Shown here piece by piece: positions 1 to 10,750 of a DNA stretch of 64,000 nucleotides. The stretch covers positions 66,815,120 through 66,879,119 of the forward strand of contig CM043700.1 in assembly GCA_023935145.1 (NCBI GenBank), in the 5' to 3' direction. Source of the DNA: Bretschneidera sinensis. Its lineage: Eukaryota; Streptophyta; Magnoliopsida; Brassicales; Akaniaceae. The position numbers and the translations under genes were made by a program. Below the pieces are notes generated by a model. It saw only the letters and a program-made list of their open reading frames with translations, did no database searches and had not been told where the DNA came from. The stretch's first letter is position 1. Every line of letters begins with the position of its first letter.

Positions 1-261
1 AAACCCAAGGTAGATTTTCAACCTTCAAGGAATAGAGATATTAAATGTTTTAAATTTTTAGGTTTAGGACACAACACGTCTCAATGTCCAAACAAGCAAG
101 AGATGGTTATGTGTGACCCTAGGGAGGTGATGACTAAGTGTGAGGATGATAATGATGAGATGCCCGAGTTGGTCGATGCTAGTGATTATGATGGAGTGGA
201 ATACCCCATAGAAGGTGAGTCTCTTGTTGCCAAGCATGCTCACAATACGCAAATAAGGTAG
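1..261 (+). pseudogene. gypsy-1 gag C-terminal end with damaged zinc knuckle
   Basis: Open frame from base 1 to a TAG at 259-261. A CCHC-type knuckle, which in this family packages genomic RNA, lies at 46-87 with spacing CX2(C)X4HX4C. The second cysteine codon is TTT (Phe), so zinc binding is probably lost. An acidic stretch follows, as is usual between gag and protease in this group. The next module is in another frame, so a frameshift lies between 261 and 330. Confidence 0.7.
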
Positions 262-299
262 ATGATATGGAGAAATAGAGAGAGAACATATTTTATACT

Positions 300-794
300 A
301 GATGTTATGTAAACAACAAGGAGTGTAGTATGATTATAGATGGGGGAAGTTGCACTAATGTAGCTAGTACCACCCTAGTTGAGAAGTTGAGCTTATCTTT
401 ACTGAAGGATCCTAGACCTTATAAGTTGTAGTGGTTGAATGAATGTGGGGAGGTCAAGGTCTATAAGCAGGTTTTCGTCGCTTTTATCATTAGGAGTTAT
501 AGTGATGAGGTGTTTTGTGATGTAGTTCCTATACATGCTGGCCATATTTTGTTGGGGAGACCATGACAGTATGATAGGAGGGTGATTCATGATGGGTTTA
601 TGAGCAAGTACAACTTTGTAAAGGATAAAAAAACAATCAAGCTTGCTCCTTTAACCCCAAAACAAGTCTATGAGGACCAAGTAAAGCTGAAAAGTGAGAT
701 TGAGCCAAAAAGAAAAGGTGAGGCCAAAACACAAGAAAGAAAAATTGGAGAAAAGAAGAATGAAGGTGAGGCCGAAACCTCAAGAAAAAGATAG
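300..794 (+). pseudogene. gypsy-1 aspartic protease (broken)
   Basis: A retropepsin-like module in frame 3. The active-site region reads IIDGGSCTNVAS (about 333-368), with the catalytic Asp at 339-341 in a D-G-G context instead of the usual D-S/T-G. This variant is familiar in plant gypsy elements. HILLGRP follows near 544-563, the conserved second protease motif. TAG at 429-431 and TGA at 564-566 interrupt the frame. The second falls where this family has Trp, a single G-to-A change. A lysine- and glutamate-rich linker runs to 794. Confidence 0.7.
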
Positions 795-966
795 GGTGAA
801 TAAGAAAATTGAGAGATTGATGAGAATAAAGAAAAGAGAGTGGAGCCACGAGATAAAAAAGAAAGAGAACATACAGAGAGAAAAGGAAAGACAAAGATGA
901 ATTTTTATGCAAAGGATAGTGAGGTTAAGAGGGCCTTCTTAGCAGATTAACCTATTATTTTTTTTT

Positions 967-2010
967 TATTTACAAAGAATCTTATCTTAATATTCATGAA
1001 ACTAACCAATCTTTTCCTAGTTTGGCTGTTTCTATGTTGCAGGAGTTTGAGGTTGTATTTTCGGAGGAGATGTCGAGTGAGTTACTGCCCATTAGAGGCA
1101 TTGAGCGTCAAATTGATTTCGTACCTGGAGCCATTATTCCAAACTGACCAGCCTATAAGAGTATTTCAGAGGAGACAAATAAGCTTAAAAGGTAAGTTGA
1201 AGATTTGATGAGCAAGGGGTATATGAGGGAGAGCATGAGCCCATGTGCAGTACGAGTGCTACTAGTGCCAAAGAAGGATAAGACTTGGAGGATGTGCGTT
1301 GATTGCAAAGTGGTCAACAATATTACGGAAAAGTATTGTCATCCCATTCCTATATTAGATGATATGCTTGATGAATTGCATGGCTCATGTATTTTCAGTA
1401 AAATGGATCTTAAAAATGGTCACCATCAGATTAAAATGAAAGGAGGAGATGAATGGAAAACTACTTTTAAGACTAAATATGGACTATATGAATAGTTGGT
1501 TACGACATTTGGACTTGTAAATGTGCCTAGTACTTTCATGAGATTTATGAACCATGTATTATGTGCGTTCATAGGAAAATTTGTAGTCGTGTACTTTGAT
1601 GATATCCTAGTGTACAACAAGAACTTAGATGAACATATTGAGCATTTGAGATGTGTGTTCAATGTGTTGAGATGTGAAAAATTGTATGCTAATTTTAAGA
1701 AACGTACCTTTTGCATGGAAAAAATTTGTTTTTCTTGGTTATGTTGTTAGTAAAAAAGGTATTGAGGTGGATGAAGAGAAAGCCAAAGCCATCAAGGAGT
1801 GGCCAACGCTTAAAGGCAACACTAAGGTAAGAAGCTTTCATGGTTTAGCTAGCTTTTATAGGCGTTTTGTTAAGGATTTTAGCACCATTTTTGCACCACT
1901 CACTGAAATAATTAAAAAGAATGTTGGATTTCATTGGGGGATTGATCAAGCGAATGTGTTTGCTACTATTAAAGAAAGGTTATGGTCTGCACCTGTGTTA
2001 GTATCACTTG
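967..2010 (+). pseudogene. gypsy-1 reverse transcriptase, 5' part
   Basis: RT copies the element RNA into cDNA. Seen in frame 2: [37 protein letters not shown] and the catalytic YFDD at 1592-1603. A TAG at 1493-1495 replaces the Trp expected before the FGL motif, and other stops occur upstream. The frame shifts near 1700, after which FLGYVVSKKG and FHGLASFYRRFVKDF continue in frame 3. The module stops at 2010, where the LINE's target duplication begins. It resumes as RNase H at 7338. Confidence 0.85.
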
Positions 2011-2022
2011 ACTTTAACAAAA
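2011..2022 (+). repeat. Target site duplication, left copy (LINE)
   Basis: ACTTTAACAAAA, identical to 7326-7337. The two copies bracket the LINE and mark its ends. Confidence 0.85.
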
Positions 2023-2350
2023 AAAAATTTTTGATCTGTAAATAAACATGTATTGAATGATCAAAAATGTACAAAAGGATCACTGGGCATACCCAGGAGA
2101 TTTATAAATAAGGCATATACAAAATAGACAAGAGGCTTAAGCCTAGCCAAAGAGCTATACAGGCCAACAAGCCTTGGGAACTACCATGGAGCCTGCTGGC
2201 CTAAACAGGCAGCCAACCTAAAACCAACTATCCAAAGAGCTTACAAAGGAGCTGGGCATACCCAGGAGAAATAGGAAAATAGATGTACAGCACAACAGGT
2301 ATACCCTGGACAAAAAACAAAAAAAAAAAACCAGACAGGAGGGAAGCAGC
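2023..2350 (-). other. LINE 3' UTR and tail
   Basis: Sequence after the ORF2 stop. The tail beside the target duplication is only about five A residues on the minus strand (T run at 2028-2032). The motif GGCATACCCAGGAGA occurs twice (about 2087 and 2255), suggesting a small internal duplication. No further ORF is seen. Confidence 0.7.
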
Positions 2351-5300
2351 CTAAATCAGCAGCCTATACTCAGGGCAGGCAGCATAGACACTTCTATAGA
2401 TACCAATCTGGATCTTCTTCACTAAGCTAGCAGGTAAGGCAGGAGCTTTGTCAAATATCTTGGCATTTCTTGCCAGCCATATATGGTAGACTGTGCTTGC
2501 AAGGGCTGTCTTTCTGGCTACAACTGAAGGGCCAGTGCCTTTGACTTTCAAGGTCCATCTGATAGCACTCTCAATGGTTCTCATTTGCCTTCTACTACCC
2601 AGCCACATATTTATGGAGTTCCAGACTTCCTTGCTGATCTTACAAGAGAAGAAAAGGTGGTCCTTGGTCTCATCCTGGTCAGTATATAGGGGGCAGAGCT
2701 TGTCATTCCCTTCAAGGTAGAGCTTGTCTTTAGTGAGAAGCCATAAGACCCTTGTTAGGAGAGCCTTGTTCCATGTTTTGAGCTCTACCAGCCCAAGACC
2801 CCCTTCTGTTTTTGGCTTACAAATGTCAGCCCAAGCAACAAGAGCTTTTCTCATGCCCCCATTCTTGCCATTCCAGAGAAAGGTTCTACATAGTTTAATA
2901 ATCTTATCAAGGATGTTACCAGGGATGGGAAAGATGGCCAGCCAGAAGCACTCCACACCTTGAAGCACAGATTTGATAAGTTCAGACCTCCCAGCATAAG
3001 ATAAAGAGGAGCCAGCCCATACATTGATGTAGCCCGAAATTTTCTTTATAAGGGGGGCATAATGAGAGGCATTCAGCCTTGCAGAAGCAAGAGGGACCCC
3101 TAAGTACTTGAATGGGAGGCTGCCCTCCTCCATTCCAGTGCATCTGCTAATCTCTATAACCTCCTTAGGCGTCACCCCAGCATGGTAGAAGCTAGATTTT
3201 GCCAGGCTAGTCTTCAGCCCTGAGCAATCACTAAAGGAGTTGACACATTTCATGAGCATTCCCACTGATTTAGCATCCCCTATAGCAAACAAAATCAGAT
3301 CATCAGCAAAGGCCAGGTGAGTAGTCTTCAGCTTGTCACACTTGGGGTGGAATCCAAACCCCTCTTCCACATTCAATCTCCCAGGCAGCCTTGATAAGTA
3401 TTCCATAATCAACACAAATAGATAGGGAGAAAGTGGATCACCTTGCCTCAATCCCTCTTTACCTTTGAAAAATCCTTGAAGGCTGCCATTAATGGATAAA
3501 GAAAATGTAGTAGTGGTGACACACTCCATAATCCAGTCTTTAAACTTTTCAGGAAACTCCAGGCCCTCTAAAAGGCTACTTAAGAACTCCCACTCCACAG
3601 TATCATAGGCTTTCCTAAGGTCAATTTTGATCATCCATCTAGGAGGGACTCTCTTCCTACAATATCTCCTGAGCAATTTTTAGACTAGGTAGATGTTCTC
3701 AGCCATGCTCCTGGCCTTTATGAAGGCAGCCTGAGCAGGGTTGACCAAGTAGATCAAGCAAGGAGCCAGCCTAGAAGCAAGGATCTTAGAGATAACTTTG
3801 TAAAGAACATTGCAGCAAGCTATAGGCCTGAATTCTTCAACTTTAGAGGTAGACTTCCCTTTGGGTATCAAAACAAGAGAGGAGTGGTTTAGTTGTTTTA
3901 GGATCTTCCCATTCATAAAGAATTCTTGGACAGCCTCTATAATCTCTTTTTGGATCACTCCCCATGCTTTCTTGAAAAACTTTGCTGAGAAACCATCTGG
4001 ACCAGGGGACTTATCCTCCCCTATGCTCCACAATGCAGCCTTGATCTCCTCATCTGTGACCTACTTAACCAATTTAGCAGCCTGGCTATCCTGAAGGACA
4101 GGCCCACCTCTAATGACTTCCATCTCAATAGGAGAGCATCTGCTAGAAGAGCCTAAAAGCTTCTTGTAGAATCTAGTAAACTCTTGGACCATTTCAGCTT
4201 CAGAAGTTGTTTGAGATCCATTGGCAGCTTTAATTGAGGCAATGTGATTCTTGGAAGACCTCCTCTTGACCAAGGCATGGAATAATTTGGTCCCTCTATC
4301 ACTATTGAGAAGGTACTTACATTTGGCCTGTTGTGATAGAAAGCTTCTCTCAGCCTCAGCAAGTTGGAATGCTTTTAACCTAGCATTTGCCACCCTCTCA
4401 TGAAGCTCAGCATCATAAGGGTTGTCATGAAGGTCTTGCTGCAGGCCATTTAAAATGTTTGCAGCCTCCAAGGCTCTCTCAGATATGTGGCTGAAGTGAT
4501 TCTTGTTGAGGTTCTTGAGGTGGGGTTTGAGGCCTTTCAAAAGCTTACAAAGAATGAACTGTTTGGTGCCCCTTCCAGGGCAACCCCATTGAGCACTTAC
4601 AATGTCTAAGAACATGTCATGATCAGCCCATATATTAAAAAATTTGAAAGATCTCCTATCCCCACAAACTTCTTCCATCAAGCTTACAATACATGGAGAG
4701 TGGTCAGAGAGGCACCCAGTAGGGAGAAAGGAAGCTTGAGCTCTTTTCCCCTCTTGGAACCACACATTGTTGACCATGGCTCTATCTAGCTTGCACCACA
4801 CCTTATTGTTGGTCCATGTGAAGAAGCACCCTGCAGCATTTATATCACTTAATCCTATCTCCCTACAACAAAAGGAGGGATCCCTAATCTCATAATCTGT
4901 TACAGTCAGCCCATTAGATTTTTCATCAATAGCAAAAACATTATTGAAATCACCCAAGACAAGCCAAGGGGAAGACAAATCATAACTGAAATTACAAAGG
5001 TTATCTCATAGGGGCCTCCTAGATACAATAGAATTTAAACCATACACAAAACTGATTACAAAGCTACAAGAAGAGATAGAACAAGTAACATTACAATGGA
5101 TAACTTGGGGAGATATATCAATTGAAGTAAGGCTCACCTTTGAGGGATCCCAAAGTAACAAAATTCTACCTGATGAGTGGGTGGAGAAGTTGTTCACCTG
5201 CCTCCACTGAATGAATTTGTTGCCCATAATCTTAAGCAGCTTTGCTTCATCAAGCTTGCATTCCAAAATTCCTATTATATCAACTTTGTTTTTCTTCATG

Positions 5301-5368
5301 AGGTGCAGTACCCCATTGTGTTTTAGGGGCTTGTTAAAGCCCCTGATGTTCCAACATGCCACTATCAT
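2351..5368 (-). pseudogene. LINE ORF2: endonuclease / reverse transcriptase / zf-RVT (stops, internal deletion)
   Basis: ORF2 nicks target DNA and reverse-transcribes the LINE RNA. It starts at 5368 with an ATG that overlaps the ORF1 stop (ATGA). In order: APE-type endonuclease (CWNIRGFNKP, then LVLGDFNN and SDHSPC), RT (DKSPGPDGF, KAYDTVEW, LRQGDPLSPYLF, catalytic FADD at about 3299-3310) and a C-terminal zf-RVT-like region (CPLY, DHLFFSC). One reading frame is kept, broken by TGA 5006-5008, TAG 4061-4063 and TAA 3680-3682. The sequence between LTRVLW and LLTKDKL, near 2740, is much shorter than in typical plant LINE ORF2 proteins, which indicates an in-frame deletion. Confidence 0.88.
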
Positions 5369-7203
5369 TGATGAGGATGGGAGGCTGTCCCTCCCTTCCT
5401 AGATGATTGAGTGCCTTTTTGTTCTAGTCTTCCTTTCTTCCTCTTGATTGCTTGGAACTCATCACCACTATGGACCTCAGGGCCCCTGTCTCTTTCACTA
5501 TTGCCATGGGCAAGGCTTGATTTTTTCCTTGGGACCATGCTGGAATGGTCAGGGTGCATGGGCGATTTTAGGCCAGCCACCACTTGGATTTGGGGATTAG
5601 TGGTCCCCTGGATTCCCTCCCCCCTTGGCTCATTGTGGCATTGTTCAGCCTTATTTTCACCATTCTCTGCTTGGGCAGCTTCTCTAGGTTCATGGATAGG
5701 ACTATCCTTTTCAAGCCCATCCAAGCTATCCCTAGCTTCACTAGGATCCACAGTCTGATTTCTCATTTCTTTGGCTATATCACCCATAGACTTAGATGCT
5801 TCCTTTCTAGCAGGCTCTTTCCCTTTCTCATTGCTTTTCCTTCCCCTTTCTAGGTTGGCATTCTGGTTACAGGAGTGTAGGTCATGCCCTACAACCTTAC
5901 ACTTTGAGCAAAATCTAGGGAGGTTTTCATAGCAAATCTTTAGTTCATAAGCATCTCCATTTAGGAGGAACAGTGGAACAGTGCATAGTATTTCCTTTGC
6001 AATATCCATTTCAACTAGTAATCTAGGATAAGATATTCTATCTTTGGTCTTAGTGAATTGGTCAGCATATAGTGGTCTCCCAATTAAGGTGCCAATCTTA
6101 CTAAGGCAGTTAGATGACCATAGCTCAAGGGGCAAGCCCTTTATCTGGATCTATACAGGAATTGTAGTGATTTCCTCATTGCCAAACTTGAAAAATTTAG
6201 GCAATGACTTCAAGAGTAAAGGCCTACCATATACTTGGTAAGGGCCTTCTTGCAACACATTCAAGCTAGCATCTTCATTATCAAATCTAAATACTATCCA
6301 ACCATTTTCATGAAACTGAGTGTGGACTCTTACCTTCCAGGATTCAGTGAGCTTTTTGAGGGCTGCCCTTCTTGGAAATCTTCCAGCAAAATACCCCACT
6401 AAGCAGAAAGGCTGAGTCTCAAAAACTTCCAGCACATCTTCTTGAGAGACTCTAAAAACTCCTCCCTCACTGGTTATAGAAGACAATGGGAGACCCCTGC
6501 TTTGTATTCTATTCTCTGCAAAGAGGCTGACCCAGGAGGCCTTCTTAGTCTCTTCATTCTGAGCCGGCCTTTTGCCCACAGACTTGGAGGGATGCTGGGT
6601 TCCCACAGGACCTGGAGCAGGGGGGGCTGCATTGTCCCTTGAGTCATCTTGGAGACCCTCATTCTTCATTGGAGATTGAGGCCTAGACTCACTGCTTTCC
6701 TCTTTTCTTCCTTGCCTTACCACAGGCTTCCTGCCAAGAACAGTTCCATGAACAGTAGCTTCACAGCTTGAATCATCTTCCTCACTGGAAGAACTGGACT
6801 CCATTTGACCTGAGCCCTCTATACTCTCCCTAGAGGAGCTTAGGTTCTCATCTTCAATGTCTAGGGGCTCTTCTTGCAATGTCTGACTGGCTGCATTGCT
6901 TTGAAATTGATCATTGGTACTGTTCACCTTCGAAACTCCAATAGAGCTTCCATTCTTTCCTAAGCTGGAAGCCTCCATTTAAGACCCTAAGGTTTGGGAA
7001 TCTTCCTCTCCCAAGGAGTAGGAAGAGGATACTGATCCTTTGGATGGTCCCTTGGCACCATCCATGCTTGAATTGCCTGTAACTTCTTCTCGCGACAAAG
7101 CTACTGTAGCAGCTTTGTTCTTGAAATGATTATGGACATATTCCAGATCATTTTGATCCTGGATTGTGAGAGGAGGTTTCCTGGGAGGTTTCTTCTTCCC
7201 CAT
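5365..7203 (-). pseudogene. LINE ORF1: DUF4283-like, CCHC knuckle RNA-binding protein (stops)
   Basis: ORF1 of plant L1 elements is an RNA-binding, gag-like protein. The start is ATG at 7203 (MGKKKPPRKPP). It runs in one frame to 5365 with TAA at 6979-6981 and TAG at 6148-6150, the latter where this family has Trp in a PVWIQIKGLP context. The middle part (QEGPYQVYGRPLLL, GLPLELWSSNCL, GRPLYAD) is the DUF4283 region. A knuckle CSKCKVVGHDLHSC lies at 5869-5910. The C-terminal part is hydrophilic and low-complexity. The stop overlaps the ORF2 start by 4 bases, suggesting coupled translation. Confidence 0.85.
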
Positions 7204-7325
7204 GCTGAACTAAACTGAAAGAATGGCACAGAAAGAGCAGAAGAGGGAGGAGAGAAGTGTTGGTGACCATGGGCAACATTGTTCACAGTTGAGAGCTTCT
7301 CTCTCTAGCTGCCCGCGACTTACTT
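7204..7325 (-). promoter_or_regulatory. LINE 5' UTR / likely internal promoter region
   Basis: About 120 bases before the ORF1 ATG, up to the right target duplication. On the minus strand it is pyrimidine-rich (CTTCTCTCCTCCCTCTTC), as plant LINE leaders often are. Promoter activity is inferred only from position. Confidence 0.45.
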
Positions 7326-7337
7326 ACTTTAACAAAA
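7326..7337 (+). repeat. Target site duplication, right copy (LINE)
   Basis: ACTTTAACAAAA, identical to 2011-2022. Confidence 0.85.
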
Positions 7338-7700
7338 CTTTTAAAATTGAATGTGATGCCTCAAGAATAGGAATTGGAGCTATTTTGATGCAGCATAGAC
7401 GGCCCATAGCCTTCTTCAGTGAGAAGTTAAGTGGGGCGGCCCTGAATTACCGCACTTATGACAAAGAACTTTATGCTCTTGTTCGCGCTCTAGAGACATG
7501 GTAGCACAACCTTTGGCCTAAGGAGTTTGTGATCCACACCGATCATGAATCATTGAAGCATCTGAAGGGTCAAGGTAAATTAAATAAGAGACATGCTAGA
7601 TAGATTGAATACATCGAGATCTTTCCCTATGTCATCTGTTACAAACAAGTTAAAGAGAATATTTTTGCTGATGCGTTATCACGGAGGCATGTACTTCTTA
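7338..7700 (+). pseudogene. gypsy-1 RNase H (broken)
   Basis: RNase H removes the RNA strand during cDNA synthesis. Seen: [16 protein letters not shown] (first catalytic Asp), [39 protein letters not shown] and ADALSRR at the end. The frame (frame 2) continues into integrase. TAG at 7502-7504 and TAG at 7601-7603 interrupt it. They replace Gln and Trp of the family. Confidence 0.85.
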
Positions 7701-9004
7701 CTTCTATGAATGCTAAAATTCTTGGGTTTGAATATGTGAAAGACATGTATGCCAATGATGCTGATTTTTCTGATGTGTATATGGCGTGTGATAAAGTGGA
7801 ATTTGGTAAGTTTTACAAGTATGATGGTTACTTGTTTAAAGAAAGCAAATTGTGTGTGCCAAATTGTTTAATACATGAATTATTGGTGCGTGAGGCACAT
7901 AGTGGGGGATTAATGGGACACTTTGGTGTTAGGAAAACCTTACAAATTGTAAATAAACATTTCTTTTGGCTTAGGATGAGAAGAGACGTCACTCGAATAT
8001 GTGGTAGGTGCATTACATGCAGAAACGCCAATCTAGGGTTTTACCACATGGGTTATATACACCCTTACCCGTTCCTAGTGAGCCATGGGTAAACATATCT
8101 ATAGACTTTGTTTTGGGGCTGCCTAGGACAAAAAAAAAAAGATAGAGATTGTATTTTTGTTGTAGTGGACAAATTTAGTAAAATGGCACATTTTATTCCA
8201 TGCCATAAAACAAATGATGACATAAACATAGCTAATTTGTTTTTCAAGGAAATAATGCGACTCCATGGTGTACCTAGGAGTATTGTTTCTGATAGGGATA
8301 TTAAATTCCTTAGCTATTTTTGGATGGTTTTGTGGGGAGAATTAGGTACCAAACTTTTATTTTCTACTACTTGTCATCCACAGACTGACGGGCAGACTGA
8401 ATTAGTCAACAGGACTCTAACTAAACTCTTATACACTGTCATTCAAAAGAATTTAAAAACTTAGGAGGATTGTTTGCCATTTATAGAGTTTGCATATAAT
8501 AGGACTATGAATACTACTACTTCTTATTCTCTCTTTGAAATTGTTTATAGTTTTAATCCACTTACTCTTTTAGATTTGATGCCTTTACCTATTGATGAAA
8601 GGAGTAGTTTGGATGGACACAGGAAGACCGAATTGGTGAAGTCAATTCATGAGAGGGTACGACTTCAAATTGCGCAGAAGAATGAAAAGCTGGCTTCCCA
8701 AGCCAATAAAGGGCGATGATGTGTCATCTTTGAACCAGGAGATTGGGTTTGGGTTCACATGTGCAAAGAAAGATTCCTAGCCCAAAGAAGGACTAAATTG
8801 CATCCTCGAGGAGATGGACCTTTCTAAATCCTTGAGAAAATTAATGATACTGCTTATAAAGTGGATCTTCCAGGTGAGTATAATGTCTCTGCTACTTTCA
8901 ATGTTTATGATCTTTCTCCCTTTGATGTAGGTGACGATTCGAGGTCGAATCTTTTTGAGGAGATGGGGAATGATGGGCACCATGGTGGACCTAAAGATCC
9001 CTAG
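7701..9004 (+). pseudogene. gypsy-1 integrase (broken)
   Basis: Integrase inserts cDNA into the genome. The zinc-binding HHCC part is REAHSGGLMGHFG to CGRCITC (about 7888-8023). The catalytic core shows [19 protein letters not shown] and [10 protein letters not shown], the D, D and E regions. The poly-A run near 8130-8140 coincides with a frameshift between the first Asp and [10 protein letters not shown]. The C-terminal part carries GDWVWVHM and a GEYNVSATFNVYDLSPFD tail ending at TAG 9002-9004. Further stops lie at about 8462 and 8717. No chromodomain is evident. Confidence 0.85.
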
Positions 9005-9176
9005 CAATTTCTAGATGGGCCAATCATAAGGTCAAGAGCTAAGAAGATCAAAGAAGCAATGCAAGGATTGGTGCAATCAATTTGGGCCGAGTTTGCAAAT
9101 TTATCGAATAAGACCCCAACATTCAAGATGGGCTTAAAAGAAGAAGAACCAGCTTTAATCCATGTGATACAAGCTA

Positions 9177-9186
9177 TAGAGGGGGG
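9177..9186 (+). promoter_or_regulatory. gypsy-1 polypurine tract
   Basis: A purine run (AGAGGGGGG) directly before TGACATAG, in the position of the plus-strand primer. It defines the 3' LTR start at 9187. Confidence 0.65.
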
Positions 9187-9631
9187 TGACATAGCCTAGT
9201 GGTTTTGTGTAGACTTTTTATTTCATTAAGTATAGGCATGTGGGCCTATTTAATTCATTAAGTGGACTTTTTTTATTAGCTATAGGCATATAGTTTAGGA
9301 TGTTTTGAGCTTGGAGATGTTTAGCCCATGTCTTTTAATTAATGTAGGCCTTATTCGGCCTAGGGTTTCATGGAGGGGTTCAAAAACACTTGTAGCCGCA
9401 TTTTGAGGGGAAGTTGAACGTGAATAAAGTTTTCTTCATAGAGAATTTTCAGTTTCATCTACTTGTTATTGATTGAACTAAGAAATTATCAAAGGAAAAT
9501 CCTTTGTGGTGTTCACCGAATCTAGGTTTTGGAAACAATATTTCAACAGGTCTTGATTATCTCTTGGCTTTCTTGGGTAAGTTTCAATTTGTTGTGGGTT
9601 CAAGGGGTTTCCATCCCACGGGTTCACATCA
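9187..9631 (+). mobile_element. gypsy-1 3' LTR (about 445 bp)
   Basis: It starts TGACATAG after the polypurine tract, contains AATAAA near 9422, and ends at or near GGTTCACATCA. There is no second LTR in the window to compare, so the right border is approximate. A short AT-rich stretch follows. Confidence 0.55.
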
Positions 9632-9803
9632 ATACTACATATCGAAACAAAAAATATATATATACGTACAATCATCATTATATACATAGAATCCAACAAA
9701 ATGCATATTACAAAACTATACATCAAAACTATGCATCAAAATCAAGATCAAGATTAAATTTATTATTTTGCAACATTTCTATAAACAATTCAGAAAAGTT
9801 CTA
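9632..9803. other. AT-rich spacer, no gene seen
   Basis: Low-complexity AT-rich DNA with a short TA run near 9655. It would be the 3' flank of the LOB-domain remnant on the minus strand. Nothing coding is supported. Confidence 0.5.
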
Positions 9804-10411
9804 TCATTCATTGGATGAACTTGATCGTTTGGTCGATTGGTCGAAGTGAATTTTTTGAAGCTGAGCCACATCACAAACAGTCATTGGAGTAACCACCAGA
9901 GAAGTTGAAATACTAGGAGTCAGAATATTAGAAGGAGGATTCAGATCACTAGGAGCCACCATTACAGAATTGGTCACTAGGAGCTACCATTATAGAATTG
10001 GTCATCTCTTACTAGAGCATATCAACCAACCTCCGCAAGTCCCTAACCTAAATACATAAGTAAATAAATAAAAATATATAATTAATAAAATAATAAATTA
10101 AAATAGAGAAATAAATTCTCGGTAAAACAAACCTGAAGTTGAAGATCCTAGATCTCAATAACATATCAGTATACGGAATCGCTATTCCTAGCGACGACTT
10201 CATAAACCATGGTATTGACTGCAAAATGTCGTTGATGCTCCAATAAGGTCCTTAGCACCTTTGCAAGAACTCTAAGATGAAAAATACGGTGAAGAGTCGC
10301 GTAGTGGCACATTGCTCCCTCGTAATAAAAATAGGGAGCTAAATCACAATCTTTCTCACATCTTCTCCTTAGAAACTTGCAACCCCCACATGGACCATCA
10401 TTTTTATCCAT
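9804..10411 (-). pseudogene. LOB-domain (LBD) transcription factor gene remnant, two probable exons
   Basis: LBD proteins are plant DNA-binding transcription factors. Exon 1 (10411 to about 10133) begins MDKNDGPCGGCKFLRRRCEKDC, carrying the diagnostic CX2CX6CX3C zinc motif. APYF, HRIF and HQRHFAVNTMVYEVVAR follow, in LOB-domain order. The GAS-block region is altered (HLRVLAKVL). After DSVY a TGA stands where the family has Gly, and a second stop follows. A donor CAG/GTTTGT at 10133/10132 and an acceptor TATTTAG/G near 10050 predict an 83-bp intron in phase. Exon 2 (10049-9804) has TAG TAA after DML and a 28-bp tandem duplication that shifts the frame. The last open stretch ends at TGA 9804-9806. 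This is the only recognisable host gene in the window, and it is non-functional. Confidence 0.75.
9948..10003 (-). repeat. 28-bp tandem duplication in the LOB-gene remnant
   Basis: Two adjacent 28-bp copies (9948-9975 and 9976-10003) differing at two positions. Because 28 is not a multiple of three, the duplication shifts the downstream frame. Confidence 0.85.
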
Positions 10412-10740
10412 TTTTTCCTATCCTTTGAACATGTTTAAAAAACAACTAAGAAATTTACTATCCTTAAACCAAAAACTCTAAATTTATCACCAAATCTATA
10501 AAAAAAATTTAAATATACTTGTGAAGAAATACATACAAAGGTGAAGATATCTTGTTGCTTCGCGGTTAATCTAAATCTTAACACAAAAAACGTAGCAAAA
10601 TCACCTCTGTAAGTCTCAAAACCAAAAATGATGAACTCTGAATGCAGACCTTGTATAATGAGAGAAAAACGACATTGTTTTAAGTCTAAGAATAACCCAA
10701 TATAAATAATAAATATGATGTTGTTTCAAGCTAAACACAG
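10412..10740. other. 5' flank of the LOB remnant; no gene seen
   Basis: AT-rich DNA upstream of the LOB-domain start. It contains AAACGAC(A)TTGTTTT-like short inverted motifs near 10665-10680. The original promoter could lie here but is now cut off by the copia-A insertion at 10751. Confidence 0.4.
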
Positions 10741-10750
10741 ACATAATTTC
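10741..10750 (+). repeat. Candidate target duplication of copia-A, left
   Basis: ACATAATTTC; compare AAATAATTTC at 27380-27389. Both are directly beside the element ends. Ten bases is longer than the usual 5 bp for copia elements, so this is a candidate only. Confidence 0.4.

Larger units (their letters stand above)
2023..7325 (-). mobile_element. L1-type LINE retrotransposon, near full length, inserted in gypsy-1
   Basis: A 5.3-kb non-LTR element with a 5' leader, ORF1 (DUF4283-like plus zinc knuckle), ORF2 (endonuclease, RT, zf-RVT) and a 3' UTR with a very short A-rich end. It is flanked by a perfect 12-bp target duplication, typical of target-primed reverse transcription. The gypsy-1 pol sequence is continuous across the insertion. 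Each ORF keeps one frame and is interrupted only by isolated stop codons. ORF2 also carries an apparent in-frame deletion. Confidence 0.92.
1..9631 (+). mobile_element. Ty3/gypsy LTR retrotransposon (gypsy-1), 5' end outside window, split by a LINE
   Basis: The module order gag knuckle, protease, RT, RNase H, integrase, 3' LTR is that of a Ty3/gypsy element. The 5' LTR, the primer site and most of gag lie left of the window. The integrase and its tail look chromovirus-like, but I see no chromodomain after the GDWVWVHM and FNVYDLSPFDVGDD motifs, so the clade is tentative. A LINE inserted between RT and RNase H splits the coding region at 2011-7337. Frames are broken by several stops and at least three frameshifts, so the copy is dead. 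Confidence 0.9.

Noticed and set aside
637..912. Minus-strand ORF rich in Phe, Leu and Ser
   Set aside because: It is the antisense of the lysine/glutamate-rich gypsy-1 linker.
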